A DNA stretch of 64,000 bases from Haloquadratum walsbyi J07HQW2 (GCF_000415985.1 NZ_KE356561.1:3216524-3280523); one strand, 5' to 3'; shown: positions 17,253 to 27,167, numbered from the stretch's first letter. The notes: generated by a model from the sequence alone, not told the origin. Made by a program: numbers and translations.

Positions 17253-18599
17253 CTACTCCGAGATAGCTGTAGTGCTGGTGTCACCGAGTTGTGTTCGGAG
17301 ATGAGACCCAATCAACAGGATTGTCGCAAGTAGAATAACGGCTGCAAAAAGCAATACGCTACCTGAGAGAAGCGTAAGACCGCTATTGATTTGACTAATC
17401 ACGAAATTTCCGGCAAGTATACTTGCAACAGTGAATACAGCAATCCCACCAATATTAATAGCGACTCTCGGCGGGTCACCGGTTGTTTCTGGATCATTCA
17501 ATAAAACTAGCACAAGCGCAAGCGCAAACGGTGTTCCAACTGTCCCAACTGCCAACACGAGCACTAGCTGTCCTAAGAACGCGCCAGGAATGAACACGCC
17601 AGCGCCACTAAGAAGTGCTGTCCCAGCCAGCAATGCTCGATATCGTGTATCATCGACGCTTGTTTTCCAATTGAGTTTATCAGCGATGACATATACAGGC
17701 ACAAGCGTATTGCCTCCAAGTGTTGATACAGCCGCTCCAAGAAGCCCAATTAGGAAGACTTGTTGAGCGACCGATCCAGCAATCGGTTCAAGAGCCTGTG
17801 CTGCGCCAATTGCCTGCAATCCCTGGGTATCAACATTGCCGAATAGTGCCCCAGCAGCGACAAGAAAAGTAGCGATACTGAATACTCCGAATGCAACGAG
17901 CATTGAGACGCTGATATCAAAGCGAGCAATATCAGCATCATTTTGTGTCCACCCACGAGCTTTCACTGTATATGTCTGCATTGTGATGATCGTAACATGA
18001 ACGGCGCCTCCGACAATGCCGGCAGCGGCAATCGCACCACCAATCGGAACTGTCGGTAAGAGTCCCTTGACAGCAGCTCCTGAGTCAATCGGAACGACAA
18101 ACAGTGACGTAATAAATGCAAGAACAACTCCCGTGACGACTACCTTCGCCCCAATTTCAGCAATTCGATATCCGCCACCAGCAAGTCCAATCGTGAGAAA
18201 CACAGCCCATATGATACCCCAGGATTCAGCACCAAATGGTGTCAACAATCCTGAAACACTGGCAACAGTTTTCATAATAACTAGTTGTGCAAAGCCGGCA
18301 ACAAGAACGACGTCTGCAACTAATAGCCATGCCCATTTTTTTCCAAGCCGACGCTCAACAGTTTTGATCAGTCCTTCATTTGTCTTCAACGCTAGCTTTG
18401 TTGCAAGATACTGCGCTAGCGCACCAAAGACAGCCGAAGCAATCACCACCCATAGTAGTGTATACCCAAAGTTTGCACCACCACTCAGTAAACTCGCCAT
18501 AGAAGCCGGTCCAGCCGCAATTGCTCCTGCCAACCATGTCGGTCCTAACTGTGAAATCTTCTCCCGAAGTGAATGCTGCTCCGCTATTGATTGACTCAT
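17253..18599 (-). CDS. NRAMP-family transporter with altered metal-site motifs
   Basis: The 448-residue membrane protein starts MSQSIAEQHSLREKISQL, chosen because an upstream ATG adds an atypical Cys-rich leader. It follows the NRAMP plan: AIAAGPASMASLLSGGANFG in helix 1, then FGYTLLWVV, and a helix-6 region IVGGAVHVTIITMQTYTVKA. In metal-transporting NRAMPs helix 1 carries DPGN and helix 6 carries a Met-Pro-His motif. Here the positions read GPAS and AVHVT. I infer an NRAMP-like protein whose substrate may not be Mn2+ or Fe2+. It is probably transcribed alone. Confidence 0.8.
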   Translation of the reverse strand: MSQSIAEQHSLREKISQLGPTWLAGAIAAGPASMASLLSGGANFGYTLLWVVIASAVFGALAQYLATKLALKTNEGLIKTVERRLGKKWAWLLVADVVLVAGFAQLVIMKTVASVSGLLTPFGAESWGIIWAVFLTIGLAGGGYRIAEIGAKVVVTGVVLAFITSLFVVPIDSGAAVKGLLPTVPIGGAIAAAGIVGGAVHVTIITMQTYTVKARGWTQNDADIARFDISVSMLVAFGVFSIATFLVAAGALFGNVDTQGLQAIGAAQALEPIAGSVAQQVFLIGLLGAAVSTLGGNTLVPVYVIADKLNWKTSVDDTRYRALLAGTALLSGAGVFIPGAFLGQLVLVLAVGTVGTPFALALVLVLLNDPETTGDPPRVAINIGGIAVFTVASILAGNFVISQINSGLTLLSGSVLLFAAVILLATILLIGSHLRTQLGDTSTTAISE

Positions 18600-19148
18600 A
18601 CATATCATCCTCATCAATGTACTCATTAAAGATCTATTAATCAGTACTACCACTGTAGAAACTGCATCTGGGTAGAATCCTATCTCAAAACACGGCGTTT
18701 GTTGGGTCATCCAAACAACTACTGAAAAACACGACAATGAAAACTAGACATGGCGAAATCATCTTGAGACAATATGTCATCATAATAAGCAAATATCTAT
18801 GAATTTGTTATCACAAAACAAGAGAGTAAGGATTTTGATTAAATCTTCTTTCGTCTGAGGCTTACAGAATTCTAAGGAGTATCATAACTCCACTCATTTC
18901 ACTCACTTACTGAGAAACAAAATTAAGCCTGTAATAATTGCTATATATGAGCTATTCTACCCAGTGTTGACCACCAACCAGTACGTCTGATTTGATTATT
19001 ATTATCAAGCACTGAGGGCACAAAAAGTATATATCGCTTGTAATTCGATGGTGAATATATATATACTATTATGCAGATTTTGTTCCAAATAAGAGAGTTG
19101 TATCAGCGATATAAGAACTGATATCGATATTGATATTAATATTCAAAA
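18600..19148. other. AT-rich gap between divergent transporters
   Basis: This gap holds the promoters for the NRAMP-like gene (minus) and the SLC13-like gene (plus). It is AT-rich, with TATATATAT-like runs at about 19050-19075. No coding frame was supported. Confidence 0.45.
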
Positions 19149-20963
19149 ATGCCTGAAGTGACCGTCGGGACGCTTGTTGTTTTCATTATTATCTTTATTG
19201 CTCTCATCTTATTCGTCACCGAACCTGTTTCAGTCGATGTCACAGCGCTTGGCATTGTGGTGACGCTCATAATGTTAGGACCATGGACAGGTATTTCGCC
19301 GCGTGATGGCGTATCTGGGTTTGCAAATCCAGCGACAATCACGATTCTTGCGATGATGATATTAAGTGAAGGTGTCCGCCGTACAGGCATTATTCAGCGA
19401 CTAGAAGAGATAGTCACATCATATACCGGCGATAACGTTCATAAACAACTTGGTGCAACAATCGGTATTGTTGGTCCCCTTTCAGGGATTATTAACAACA
19501 CAGCAGCTGTTGCAATTCTGCTACCGATGGTGAGCGATCTTGCGCATGAAAACGGTACTTCTCCGTCAAAGCTGTTACTGCCGCTTTCGTATGCTTCGAT
19601 GGCTGGCGGGATGCTGACGCTCATCGGAACATCGACGAACCTGCTAGCCAGCACCATAGCGAGTCAACTCTCAACAGACTACCCATCCCTGCATGCGTTC
19701 TCGATGTTTGAATTCACACAGCTTGGGTTGATTGTGTTTCTTGTCGGAGCGGTGTATCTTTTGACTATCGGGTACTGGCTTGCACCGTCACATGTGACAC
19801 CACGAAGTAAGTTCGAAACAACTGATAAAGAAGAATTCCTCACTGAGGTCGTCATCGGCGGTGAATCACCATTAATCGATATGACAATTCAAGAAGCACT
19901 TCAACAGGTTGAGTTTGAAGGAAATGTTACCCAGCTTGTTCGTAAAAATAAATATTATCGTGAACCTCGACTGTCAATGACGATACAGAGCGGTGATACA
20001 TTTACTATCCGCCTCACTGAAGATGCGTTGCGTACGCTGCATGATGTCAAAGGAATTGAGTTTGTTCCGGAGGTGACACCCCCAGGTGGTCTCGACGCAC
20101 TTGCTCCTGGGCAGACGCTCGTTGAAATCGTCATTACTGCCGGTTCTGATCTCGTTAGTGAAACAATCGAAACGTCAAGATTTCAAGAGCAATATCAAGC
20201 AGGTGTCCTTGCAATTCGTCGTGGGGGGAAGATCGCTTATGAACGTTTGAGTGAGCATCGAATCCGACCGGGAGACATGCTTCTGATTGAATCTGATTCT
20301 GATACCATCGATCGTCTTGCAGATGATCCAAACGTGGTCGTGGCTGGTGAAGTTGAACTTCAACAGTTTCGTTCATCAAAGCTCCCACTTGCAGTTGGTA
20401 TTATACTCTCGGTTATTACACTGGCAGCAGTTGGTATCATCCCAATCATGGTTTCGGCACTCGGCGGTGTCGTCATGATGTTTGTTACTAATGTTATCAA
20501 ATCATCAGAAGCATATGATGCTGTACAGTGGGACGTGATTTTCCTCTTAGCGGGCGTTATCCCACTCGGCAAAGCGCTATCTGAGACAGGTGGGGCAGAT
20601 CTGCTCGGGACCCTTGTTGTTTCAACGGCTGAGTTTCTGCCGACAATCGCTGTTCTTGGAGTGATATATCTGTCGACTGCTGTAGTGACAAATCTCATCA
20701 GTAATCAGGCTAGCGTCGTGTTGTTCATCCCTGTTGCTGCCGACGTCGCTGCCCAACTGAATGCGAACGTATTCGCGTTCATCCTCGCGGTCACGTTCGC
20801 CGCTAGTACAGCTTTCATGTCACCAGTTGGATATCAGACGAATCTCTTCGTCTACGGTCCAGGTGGATACGAATTTAGTGACTACGCTCGTGTCGGTGGA
20901 CCGCTTCAAGTAATCTTAGCTATCGTAACGACCCTTGGAATCGCGACGTTCTGGGGGCTATGA
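19149..20963 (+). CDS. SLC13/DASS-like transporter with internal TrkA-C (RCK_C) domains
   Basis: This 604-residue protein has an N-terminal membrane half (about 1-220) with NNTAAVAILLPMV and GTSTNLLAST. Two soluble RCK_C/TrkA-C domains (about 225-400, SGDTFTIRLTEDAL and RPGDMLLIESDSD) follow. The second membrane half (about 410-604) has NLISNQASVVLFIPVA and SPVGYQTNLFVYGPGGY. The NNTA and NQAS elements with following TxTNL and YQTN are hallmark substrate and sodium sites of the DASS/SLC13 group. The inserted RCK_C pair is typical of archaeal and bacterial CitT-like transporters. Substrate may be sulfate or a dicarboxylate. Confidence 0.85.
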   Translation: MPEVTVGTLVVFIIIFIALILFVTEPVSVDVTALGIVVTLIMLGPWTGISPRDGVSGFANPATITILAMMILSEGVRRTGIIQRLEEIVTSYTGDNVHKQLGATIGIVGPLSGIINNTAAVAILLPMVSDLAHENGTSPSKLLLPLSYASMAGGMLTLIGTSTNLLASTIASQLSTDYPSLHAFSMFEFTQLGLIVFLVGAVYLLTIGYWLAPSHVTPRSKFETTDKEEFLTEVVIGGESPLIDMTIQEALQQVEFEGNVTQLVRKNKYYREPRLSMTIQSGDTFTIRLTEDALRTLHDVKGIEFVPEVTPPGGLDALAPGQTLVEIVITAGSDLVSETIETSRFQEQYQAGVLAIRRGGKIAYERLSEHRIRPGDMLLIESDSDTIDRLADDPNVVVAGEVELQQFRSSKLPLAVGIILSVITLAAVGIIPIMVSALGGVVMMFVTNVIKSSEAYDAVQWDVIFLLAGVIPLGKALSETGGADLLGTLVVSTAEFLPTIAVLGVIYLSTAVVTNLISNQASVVLFIPVAADVAAQLNANVFAFILAVTFAASTAFMSPVGYQTNLFVYGPGGYEFSDYARVGGPLQVILAIVTTLGIATFWGL

Positions 20964-21317
20964 GTTACACCCTTCGCATCCTCGGGGCTTCCTGTCATTC
21001 GGTGAGGATAGATCCAGCACTTGCCTCTCTCAGGACATGCCTTGTCAGGTTCGCGCAGTTAGCACATAGATTTAATTGCCGACAGATTTAGATTATAGAC
21101 GAATAGCATACACAAAGGAAATACTTCCGTCGCTAATCGTCGATAAAAAAGAGGTATTACATTTCAATTATCATAATATCAATTCATGATCATAATCGTG
21201 ACGAGTGGCTTCGAATCTTAGCATAGACCAACCGTACTGCTGATAAACTACCTAAGGAATTAATCGAAGTTTGCGGGGACTGGTTACATATATAACCGAA
21301 TTGGATAAAACAAATCA
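20964..21317. other. Gap with a possible short relic
   Basis: A minus-strand stretch near 20965-21070 reads NLCANCANLTRHVLREASAG and SILTE. Nearby CCTCGGGGCTTCCTGTC recalls the tail ends of haloarchaeal TnpB elements. This is too short to call. Confidence 0.3.
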
Positions 21318-21971
21318 ATGTCAAATATAAAGCGTATAATCATCGCTGGCGGCGGTCGTATCGGACTCCGAACTGCAAAGGAACTCGCCGACCGTGGATA
21401 TGAAATTGTATTAATCGAGAAGGAGGAGGCTCGCTCAGAAGAGGTAGCAGATGAATACGTTGCGATGGTGTTACAGGGAGATGCAACAGCGCCGTCAATT
21501 CTCGAACAAGCAGATCTTGAGCGGGCTGACGCCATTGCTGCACTGACCGACGAACCTGGAAGCAATCTTGCAATCTGTATGACAGCAAAGCAGATCGCCC
21601 CGAATATTCGGACACTCGCTCGAACCGGGACAGGGACTGAGGATGAGTACGACGAGATTGCTGACGCAACGATTCTACCGCAAAAGCTCAGTGCGGGCAC
21701 TGCCGCTGACATCCTTTCAGGTGACGAGGTGCGAACAATTATTGGGACCCATCATGACCTCGAAATATTAGAAATTAAAGTGGCTGAAGATGCCCCAGTT
21801 GCCAGTAGTGCGCTCGAAGAAATTAGCCTTCCAAAAGGGAGTCTCATTATCTCGGATCAAAACCGAACACGAATCGCACGCGCAGATACAACATTAGAGC
21901 CTGGTGAGTACTATATTGTCGGCGTTGAACCGGATGTGCTCGATGAGGTACTGAAATTATTCCGTGGGTGA
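21318..21971 (+). CDS. trkA: TrkA-type potassium regulatory protein (RCK_N plus RCK_C)
   Basis: This 217-residue protein starts MSNIKRIIIAGGGRIGLRTA, a Rossmann GxGxxG loop. An acidic end of strand two (IVLIEKEEARSEE) and QGDATAPSILEQADLERADA follow, as in RCK_N domains. The RCK_C domain (about 130-217) contains THHDLEILEIKVAEDAPVA and LEPGEYYIVGVEPDVLDEVL. TrkA proteins bind NAD(H) and gate Trk or Ktr potassium channels. No TrkH gene is adjacent, so its partner lies elsewhere. The SLC13/RCK_C gene precedes it but 354 bp separate them. Confidence 0.9.
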   Translation: MSNIKRIIIAGGGRIGLRTAKELADRGYEIVLIEKEEARSEEVADEYVAMVLQGDATAPSILEQADLERADAIAALTDEPGSNLAICMTAKQIAPNIRTLARTGTGTEDEYDEIADATILPQKLSAGTAADILSGDEVRTIIGTHHDLEILEIKVAEDAPVASSALEEISLPKGSLIISDQNRTRIARADTTLEPGEYYIVGVEPDVLDEVLKLFRG

Positions 21972-22045
21972 TTAAGAACGCTGTTATATCCTCTCACAAG
22001 CTAATCTACAGGGATATTATCTATATGATACCTGAACCATCCCAC

Positions 22046-22492
22046 TCAAGAAGATCTATCAGCTGATCCAATTGACATTGGAACTGTCAAGACGGGCGCA
22101 TCTGAAACCCGGACGACATTCTCAGTGACGCTACCAAGGAAATACCGATCCAAACCTGTGCGACCATGTGTCCCCATGACGATAGAATCAATTTCATTTT
22201 CATCAACATAATCAAGAATGACCTGATGGGGTGTTCCTTGTGCCACTGAACCCTCGATTGTGCGTACACCGGCTGCCTCTGCTTGCTGGAGTACCTCATC
22301 GATTGCGTTCTTTCCAGTCTCTTCGAGGGCATCAAGTATTCCGGGAACCGAGGCATCAGTCGGGCCACCCCCTTCAATGACATATATTGTGTGAAGCGCG
22401 GCGTCATAGACCATCGCAAGATCAATCGCATGCTCAACGGCGCCTCGCGTTCCCTCAGTTCCATCCGTTGGAATCAGTATTTTGTCATACAT
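22046..22492 (-). CDS. Universal stress protein, single UspA domain
   Basis: The 148-residue product begins MYDKILIPTDGTEGTRGAVE and ends with the ATP-binding pattern MGTHGRTGLDRYFLGSVTEN. The G-2x-G-9x-G-S spacing marks the ATP-binding class of UspA. Such proteins respond to starvation or membrane stress. It lies next to trkA and a LarA-like gene. Haloarchaeal Usp genes are often linked to transporters. Confidence 0.92.
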   Translation of the reverse strand: MYDKILIPTDGTEGTRGAVEHAIDLAMVYDAALHTIYVIEGGGPTDASVPGILDALEETGKNAIDEVLQQAEAAGVRTIEGSVAQGTPHQVILDYVDENEIDSIVMGTHGRTGLDRYFLGSVTENVVRVSDAPVLTVPMSIGSADRSS

Positions 22493-22621
22493 ATCAATCT
22501 CTTATTTACCGAGGGAGAAAGTTATACTGCCGATTGGTAATATTATAACTAGAATGGCGTTCATAGAGAAGCCCTCGATCAGTAGCAGTATTTAATATAT
22601 CTCCATCCACGTCATATCCAC

Positions 22622-23971
22622 ATGAGTCCAAACCAAGCAAGCGAAGTAGCTGACCAACTCTCGGTCCCAGAGGAAATGATTCAAAAAGCATGTGATGATC
22701 CAGCGTTACCTGAACTCGGTATTATTGAACAAATATGGAGTACCAACTCAATTCCATCAGCGGAGACGGCAGAAGCCGCCGCAAAAGCTGTGGACTCACT
22801 TCCGCTTGAAACTGTTCCTGCCGGTGGTGAAATCGCCCTTGGTGTTGGGAGCCGAGGAATTGCGAATCTTGCTTCATTGGTTAGCGGTGTTGTGACACAT
22901 CTACAGGATAGCGGGTATAACCCATTCATCTTTCCAGCAATGGGGAGCCATGGCGGTGCAACCGGTGATGGTCAACAGAAAAAACTCGCCGAACTCAACA
23001 TTACCGAAGCGACCATTGGCTGTGAAATCCGTTCCAGTATGAACGTTGTCGAAGTCGGTCAGACGGCTGATCGTGAAATTCCGGTCGTTGCCGACGCAAA
23101 CGCTGCCAGTGCGGACGCCATCATACCAATTAATCGAGTCAAACCTCATACTGATTTTGATGGCACAGTCGAAAGTGGGCTCTCAAAAATGCTTGTGATT
23201 GGGATGGGCAAGCAGCGTGGAGCTCAAATCGCACATCAATGGGCTGTTGATTGGTCACTCAGGAATATGATTCCTGAAATCACTGAACAGTTGCTCGCGA
23301 AACTTCCTGTTGTCGGTGGTATTGCTATCGTCGAAGACCAACACGATGAGACAACATTAGTTGAGGGGGTCCCCCCATCTGGTTTTCTTGATCGGGAAGC
23401 AGAATTGCTTGAAGTTGCATACGATGTGATGCCGAAGATTCCATTCAATGAAATTGATATAGTCGTTCTCGATAGACAGGGAAAGGAGATTAGTGGTCAA
23501 GGACTTGATACGAATGTCATTGGGCGGCGACCATTCGCGATCAACGAACCTGAGCCCAACCAGCCGAATATCAAGCGAATATACGTTCGCGGACTGACCG
23601 AAACAACACATGGGAACGCCATGGGGATGGGATCTGCCGATATTGTTCATAAAGATGTCCCAGCAGATCTTGAGACAACGCCGACGTTGATTAACGCCCT
23701 CACTGCGAGTACGATCCGTGGCGTGAAGCTTCCGCCAGTTGTTGAAACAGACCGTGCCGGGCTCATTGCTGCGCTCTCAACGATTGGTGTTGTTGATCTT
23801 GATACCGTCCGTATGCTCCGGGCTACCGATACGATGCATCTTCATCGATTCTATGCATCACCAGCACTGATCACTGAAGCGCGGGACCGCGCTGATCTCC
23901 GGGTGATCGAGGAGCCATCACCAATTGCATTCGACAATGGTCAGTTCACTGCTCCATCTCTCGAAGATTGA
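22622..23971 (+). CDS. LarA-like (DUF2088) protein
   Basis: This 449-residue protein belongs to the lactate racemase-like DUF2088 group. IALGVGSRGIANLASLVSGV, then FIFPAMGSHGGATGDGQ, IPINRVKPHTDFDGTVESGL and GLSKMLVIGMGKQRGA are the conserved blocks. LarA enzymes bind the nickel-pincer nucleotide covalently through a Lys and coordinate nickel with His residues. Conserved Lys and His are visible (VKPHTDF, MGSHGG), but the Lys carrying the cofactor cannot be fixed by eye. The substrate may differ from lactate. The window also holds larB at 48906, supporting cofactor dependence. Confidence 0.75.
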   Translation: MSPNQASEVADQLSVPEEMIQKACDDPALPELGIIEQIWSTNSIPSAETAEAAAKAVDSLPLETVPAGGEIALGVGSRGIANLASLVSGVVTHLQDSGYNPFIFPAMGSHGGATGDGQQKKLAELNITEATIGCEIRSSMNVVEVGQTADREIPVVADANAASADAIIPINRVKPHTDFDGTVESGLSKMLVIGMGKQRGAQIAHQWAVDWSLRNMIPEITEQLLAKLPVVGGIAIVEDQHDETTLVEGVPPSGFLDREAELLEVAYDVMPKIPFNEIDIVVLDRQGKEISGQGLDTNVIGRRPFAINEPEPNQPNIKRIYVRGLTETTHGNAMGMGSADIVHKDVPADLETTPTLINALTASTIRGVKLPPVVETDRAGLIAALSTIGVVDLDTVRMLRATDTMHLHRFYASPALITEARDRADLRVIEEPSPIAFDNGQFTAPSLED

Positions 23972-24044
23972 TGATGAACGCTTCATTAGTAGTATGATAT
24001 ATTCATTAATTGCAGAATTAAATCCGATACGCCCAATTGGGAAT

Positions 24045-24926
24045 TCAATCTTCGGATTCGTTTGAATTTGCGATGGTCATCACAGGAACTGGTGCCGAGC
24101 GAACGACCTTCTCGGCGACGCTACCAAGCAGAATACGATCTGTCCCACGTTTCCCGGTTGTACCCATTCCGACGGCATTTATATTATTTGACTCAATATA
24201 CGCAAGAATTTCATTTACTGGTGCCCCATGTTTGATATGGCGCTTTGTATCCGTGACACCGTTCATTTCGGCTTCTGAAATAATAGTTTCGACGGCATCA
24301 GTAGCAGTCTGTTCGCTTTCCGTTCTGGATATTTTTGACCGAATATCCGAACTGAGTCCACCATCATCAACGACAGCTAGAACGTGTACGGTCGCATCAA
24401 CTGAGGCGGCGACTGAGCAAACATGTTTGGCTGCATGTGTCGCAGCAACACTCCCATCTGTCGGTATAAGAATATCTTCATATGGGAAGTCAATAGTCTC
24501 ATTAGGCTGCATTCGAGCTGTGAGAACTGGAACTGAAGAAAGCCGGACGACCTTTTCACAAACACTTCCAATAAGATGTCGTGAGATTCCCTCTCGGGCA
24601 TGGGTTGGCATCATGATGAGATTCTGATCATATCGTTTGGCATACTCAGCGATTGTTACAGCCGGATTGCCTTGGACGACATCAGTATTATATGTGACAC
24701 CAAGTGTGTCCAGTGTCTTTGCCGCTTTTTCTACGACGGTTTGCCCTTTCTGCTCAAGCATATCAATCGTATCACCCTCAACAACGGCGACACTATCACG
24801 AGTCGTATCGGCTACATAGAGCAATTGAATGGTTGCGTTGGTCCAGTGCGCGATTTCACTGGCGTGATGAAGTATCTCAGCCGCGCCTTCACTACCGTCG
24901 TATGGGAGGAGGATATGCTCGTACAT
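24045..24926 (-). CDS. Universal stress protein with two UspA domains
   Basis: This 293-residue protein is a tandem UspA. Domain 1 (about 1-140) starts MYEHILLPYDGSEGAAEILH and has MPTHAREGISRHLIGSVCEK. Domain 2 (about 148-290) starts FPYEDILIPTDGSVAATHAA and has MGTTGKRGTDRILLGSVAEK. Domain 2 keeps G-2x-G-9x-GS for ATP. In domain 1 the first Gly is replaced by Pro-Thr-His, so its binding may be weaker. It is next to the CorC-type gene and may respond to ion or membrane stress. Confidence 0.92.
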   Translation of the reverse strand: MYEHILLPYDGSEGAAEILHHASEIAHWTNATIQLLYVADTTRDSVAVVEGDTIDMLEQKGQTVVEKAAKTLDTLGVTYNTDVVQGNPAVTIAEYAKRYDQNLIMMPTHAREGISRHLIGSVCEKVVRLSSVPVLTARMQPNETIDFPYEDILIPTDGSVAATHAAKHVCSVAASVDATVHVLAVVDDGGLSSDIRSKISRTESEQTATDAVETIISEAEMNGVTDTKRHIKHGAPVNEILAYIESNNINAVGMGTTGKRGTDRILLGSVAEKVVRSAPVPVMTIANSNESED

Positions 24927-25091
24927 GACCTGATGGTATCGACTTCGTTTATCAACTTATAATTATTTTTCCTAAATTTCAAATATAATATCTATCCAGA
25001 GACATTGATCCTCGATATTAATTGACACCCATTTTGCTGGGCTTCGAAATAGTATTCTTGGAGGACTTATCTTCTCATCAAGCCGATTACT

Positions 25092-26483
25092 TCAGTTGGA
25101 GCTATCTTCATCATCGCCAAGCGGCGACTCCTCTTCGGTTCTCTCAGTGGTGTCAGGATGGACAGCTATCCGGACTCTTCGGATACGGGTATCCTCCAGT
25201 TGTTCAGTCCGCAATGTCACATTCTCGTAATTGAACTCCTCATCCTGTTCAACAAGGCGTCCTGCGAGATTAAAGATGAAGCCTGCAATCGTTTCGAATT
25301 CTTCGCCCTCTGGGAGGTCAATATCAAGCACTTCGTTGATCTCATGAATGTTAACCTCTCCCTGGACGAGTACTTCATTATCATTAACGAACTCAATTGG
25401 ATGATCCTCATCACCCATCAAGATCTCACCAACGATTTCCTCGGTGACGTCTTCCATCGTAATGAGTCCCTCTGTGGTCCCGAACTCATCAATGATAATA
25501 ACCATGTGTATCCGCTCATTTCGCATCTCCGAGAGCAACTCATCGACATTTTTCGATTCTGGAACGTGTAGCGTCGGATTAAGTACATCCTCTACCACAA
25601 GATCAGAAAAGGCACTGTCGGCATCATTGAGATCGCGGAAATCAAAAACACCGATCACGTTATCGAGTGATTCCTCGTAGACCGGTAGGCGAGCGTGACC
25701 TGACTGAATACATTTCTCAATGGCTTGCTCGACGGTCAGTTGTTTGGAGATTGCCGCCATGTCGAGACGAGGAGTCATTACCTCTTTGGCAGTAGCGTCA
25801 GTGAACCGCAAGGTGCGGTTGAGTATCTGGCGTTCTTCCTCATCAAGAATACCCTCACGCTCACCCATCTTGATCATATTCCGGATATCTTCACGGCTGA
25901 CGTACGATGACTCGATTGCCGAGCCGCCGGGGGTGACCTTGTTGACGGCTCTCGTCAGATGATAGAATACAGTAATAAGCGGCCACAGTAGTTTTTCGAC
26001 AATCTTCAGCAGTGGGGCGACGGTCCGTGCCCATGTGTCGGTGTTATCGACGGCGTATGATTTGGGTGCGCTCTCACCAAACAGTAGGACCAATGATGTA
26101 ATTCCTAGTGATGAAACAATAACGGCTGTGCCGGCATCAAAATAAAACCCGACGATAGTTGTCGAAATAGAGGACATTGTAATATTAACAAGATTGTTCC
26201 CGACAAGAATCGTCACGAGTAGGCGATGGGGGTCGTTTTTCAGAGACTTGATTGCTCGTGCCCCACGCTTCCCCTGTTCAACCATCGCATCAATCTGGTA
26301 AGGCGAGAGCGAAAACATGGCAATCTCCGACGATGAAAAAAACCCTGACCCCATGATGAGCAGCAAAATCATACTCACACCGAGTGCAGTGAATTCTAAC
26401 TGTCCCAGCTCAATACCGATGACTGGAACAGTATACAGTATCACATCAATCTCTGCGACTGCCGTGAGGATGGAGATTACCAT
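25092..26483 (-). CDS. CNNM/CorC-type membrane protein (DUF21, CBS pair, CorC-HlyC)
   Basis: This 463-residue protein has a DUF21/CNNM membrane domain (about 30-195: GSGFFSSSEIAMFSLSPYQI, LVTILVGNNLVNITMSSIST). Two CBS domains (about 215-345: VMTPRLDMAAISKQL, IHMVIIIDEFGTTEGLITME) and a CorC_HlyC domain (about 360-440: ALVQGEVNIHEINEV-like, FETIAGFIFNLAGRLVEQDE) follow. These proteins are linked to magnesium or sodium efflux. The acidic C-terminus is typical of haloarchaea. The gene is divergent from the regulator at 26629, with a perfect palindrome between them. Confidence 0.9.
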   Translation of the reverse strand: MVISILTAVAEIDVILYTVPVIGIELGQLEFTALGVSMILLLIMGSGFFSSSEIAMFSLSPYQIDAMVEQGKRGARAIKSLKNDPHRLLVTILVGNNLVNITMSSISTTIVGFYFDAGTAVIVSSLGITSLVLLFGESAPKSYAVDNTDTWARTVAPLLKIVEKLLWPLITVFYHLTRAVNKVTPGGSAIESSYVSREDIRNMIKMGEREGILDEEERQILNRTLRFTDATAKEVMTPRLDMAAISKQLTVEQAIEKCIQSGHARLPVYEESLDNVIGVFDFRDLNDADSAFSDLVVEDVLNPTLHVPESKNVDELLSEMRNERIHMVIIIDEFGTTEGLITMEDVTEEIVGEILMGDEDHPIEFVNDNEVLVQGEVNIHEINEVLDIDLPEGEEFETIAGFIFNLAGRLVEQDEEFNYENVTLRTEQLEDTRIRRVRIAVHPDTTERTEEESPLGDDEDSSN

Positions 26484-26537
26484 CTATATTAGCCATTATT
26501 GGGGGACAGAACTAATTCTTGTGTACTGAATCCTAAT

Positions 26538-26556
26538 TATACCAATATATGGTATA
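26538..26556. promoter_or_regulatory. Perfect 19-bp palindrome between divergent genes
   Basis: TATACCA-ATATA-TGGTATA has two exact 7-bp arms. It lies 55 bp upstream of the CorC-type gene (minus, 26483) and 73 bp upstream of the HTH regulator (plus, 26629). An autoregulated operator over a promoter is a natural reading, but this is inference. Confidence 0.55.
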
Positions 26557-26628
26557 GTCTAATTTTTGTTTTTAAAGATATAGTATCTGATATAAATCAT
26601 TTTGACACTACATATATTGTCATACTAT

Positions 26629-27114
26629 ATGATAGATATAGAAGGGATTAATAGAACGGCAAATGACTACAGCGCTGAGTCAGGCGAATTAGGACAAGAT
26701 CAAAGACAGCAAATCATGAACGTGACAGATGATCTTAAACACACGGTTGACTCAGTATCCACGGTCTGGTCTAGACTCGGACTATCGGATCGGGAAGCAG
26801 AAGTCGCTGCCTACAGAGAGCTTGGATTCACAAACAAATCGATTGCATATATGCTCGATATATCGACAAATACAGTTAATGAATATACACGTCGTGCGAA
26901 GCAGAAATATAACACTGCACGAGCATTGCTCGCACGTGAAGAGGATTCACAGGCGTTATCGAAAAACTGGGTCTGCCCCAAACCAAGTTGCGGACATGAG
27001 ACAAAACGTGCATATACTAACTCAAAATACAACCCAGATACCAACGTCAGTACATGGCGATGCCAGGAATGTCACACTGAGTATCAACGAAAAATCCAAT
27101 CACCTGATGCGTAA
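26629..27114 (+). CDS. LuxR/Tfx-like HTH regulator with zinc ribbon
   Basis: The product of about 161 residues begins MIDIEGINRTANDY. The ATG at 26629 is preferred to a TTG at 26602. A helix-turn-helix at about 55-105 reads LGLSDREAEVAAYRELGFT and NKSIAYMLDISTNTVNEYTR, of the sigma-70 region-4/LuxR/Tfx kind. A C-terminal ribbon (WVCPKPSCGH and WRCQECHTEY) should bind zinc. I infer a DNA-binding regulator, perhaps acting on its own promoter palindrome and the divergent CorC-type gene. Confidence 0.8.
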   Translation: MIDIEGINRTANDYSAESGELGQDQRQQIMNVTDDLKHTVDSVSTVWSRLGLSDREAEVAAYRELGFTNKSIAYMLDISTNTVNEYTRRAKQKYNTARALLAREEDSQALSKNWVCPKPSCGHETKRAYTNSKYNPDTNVSTWRCQECHTEYQRKIQSPDA

Positions 27115-27167
27115 TCGCTTTGAATGATTGTCATGAGACCATATCAGTACAGTGATTGATGTATCTG

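Noticed and set aside
18016-18594. 192-codon plus-strand ORF
   Set aside because: Antisense to the NRAMP-like gene; Pro/Ala/Thr-rich shadow.
24037-24627. 196-codon plus-strand ORF
   Set aside because: Antisense to the tandem UspA gene with intact UspA motifs.
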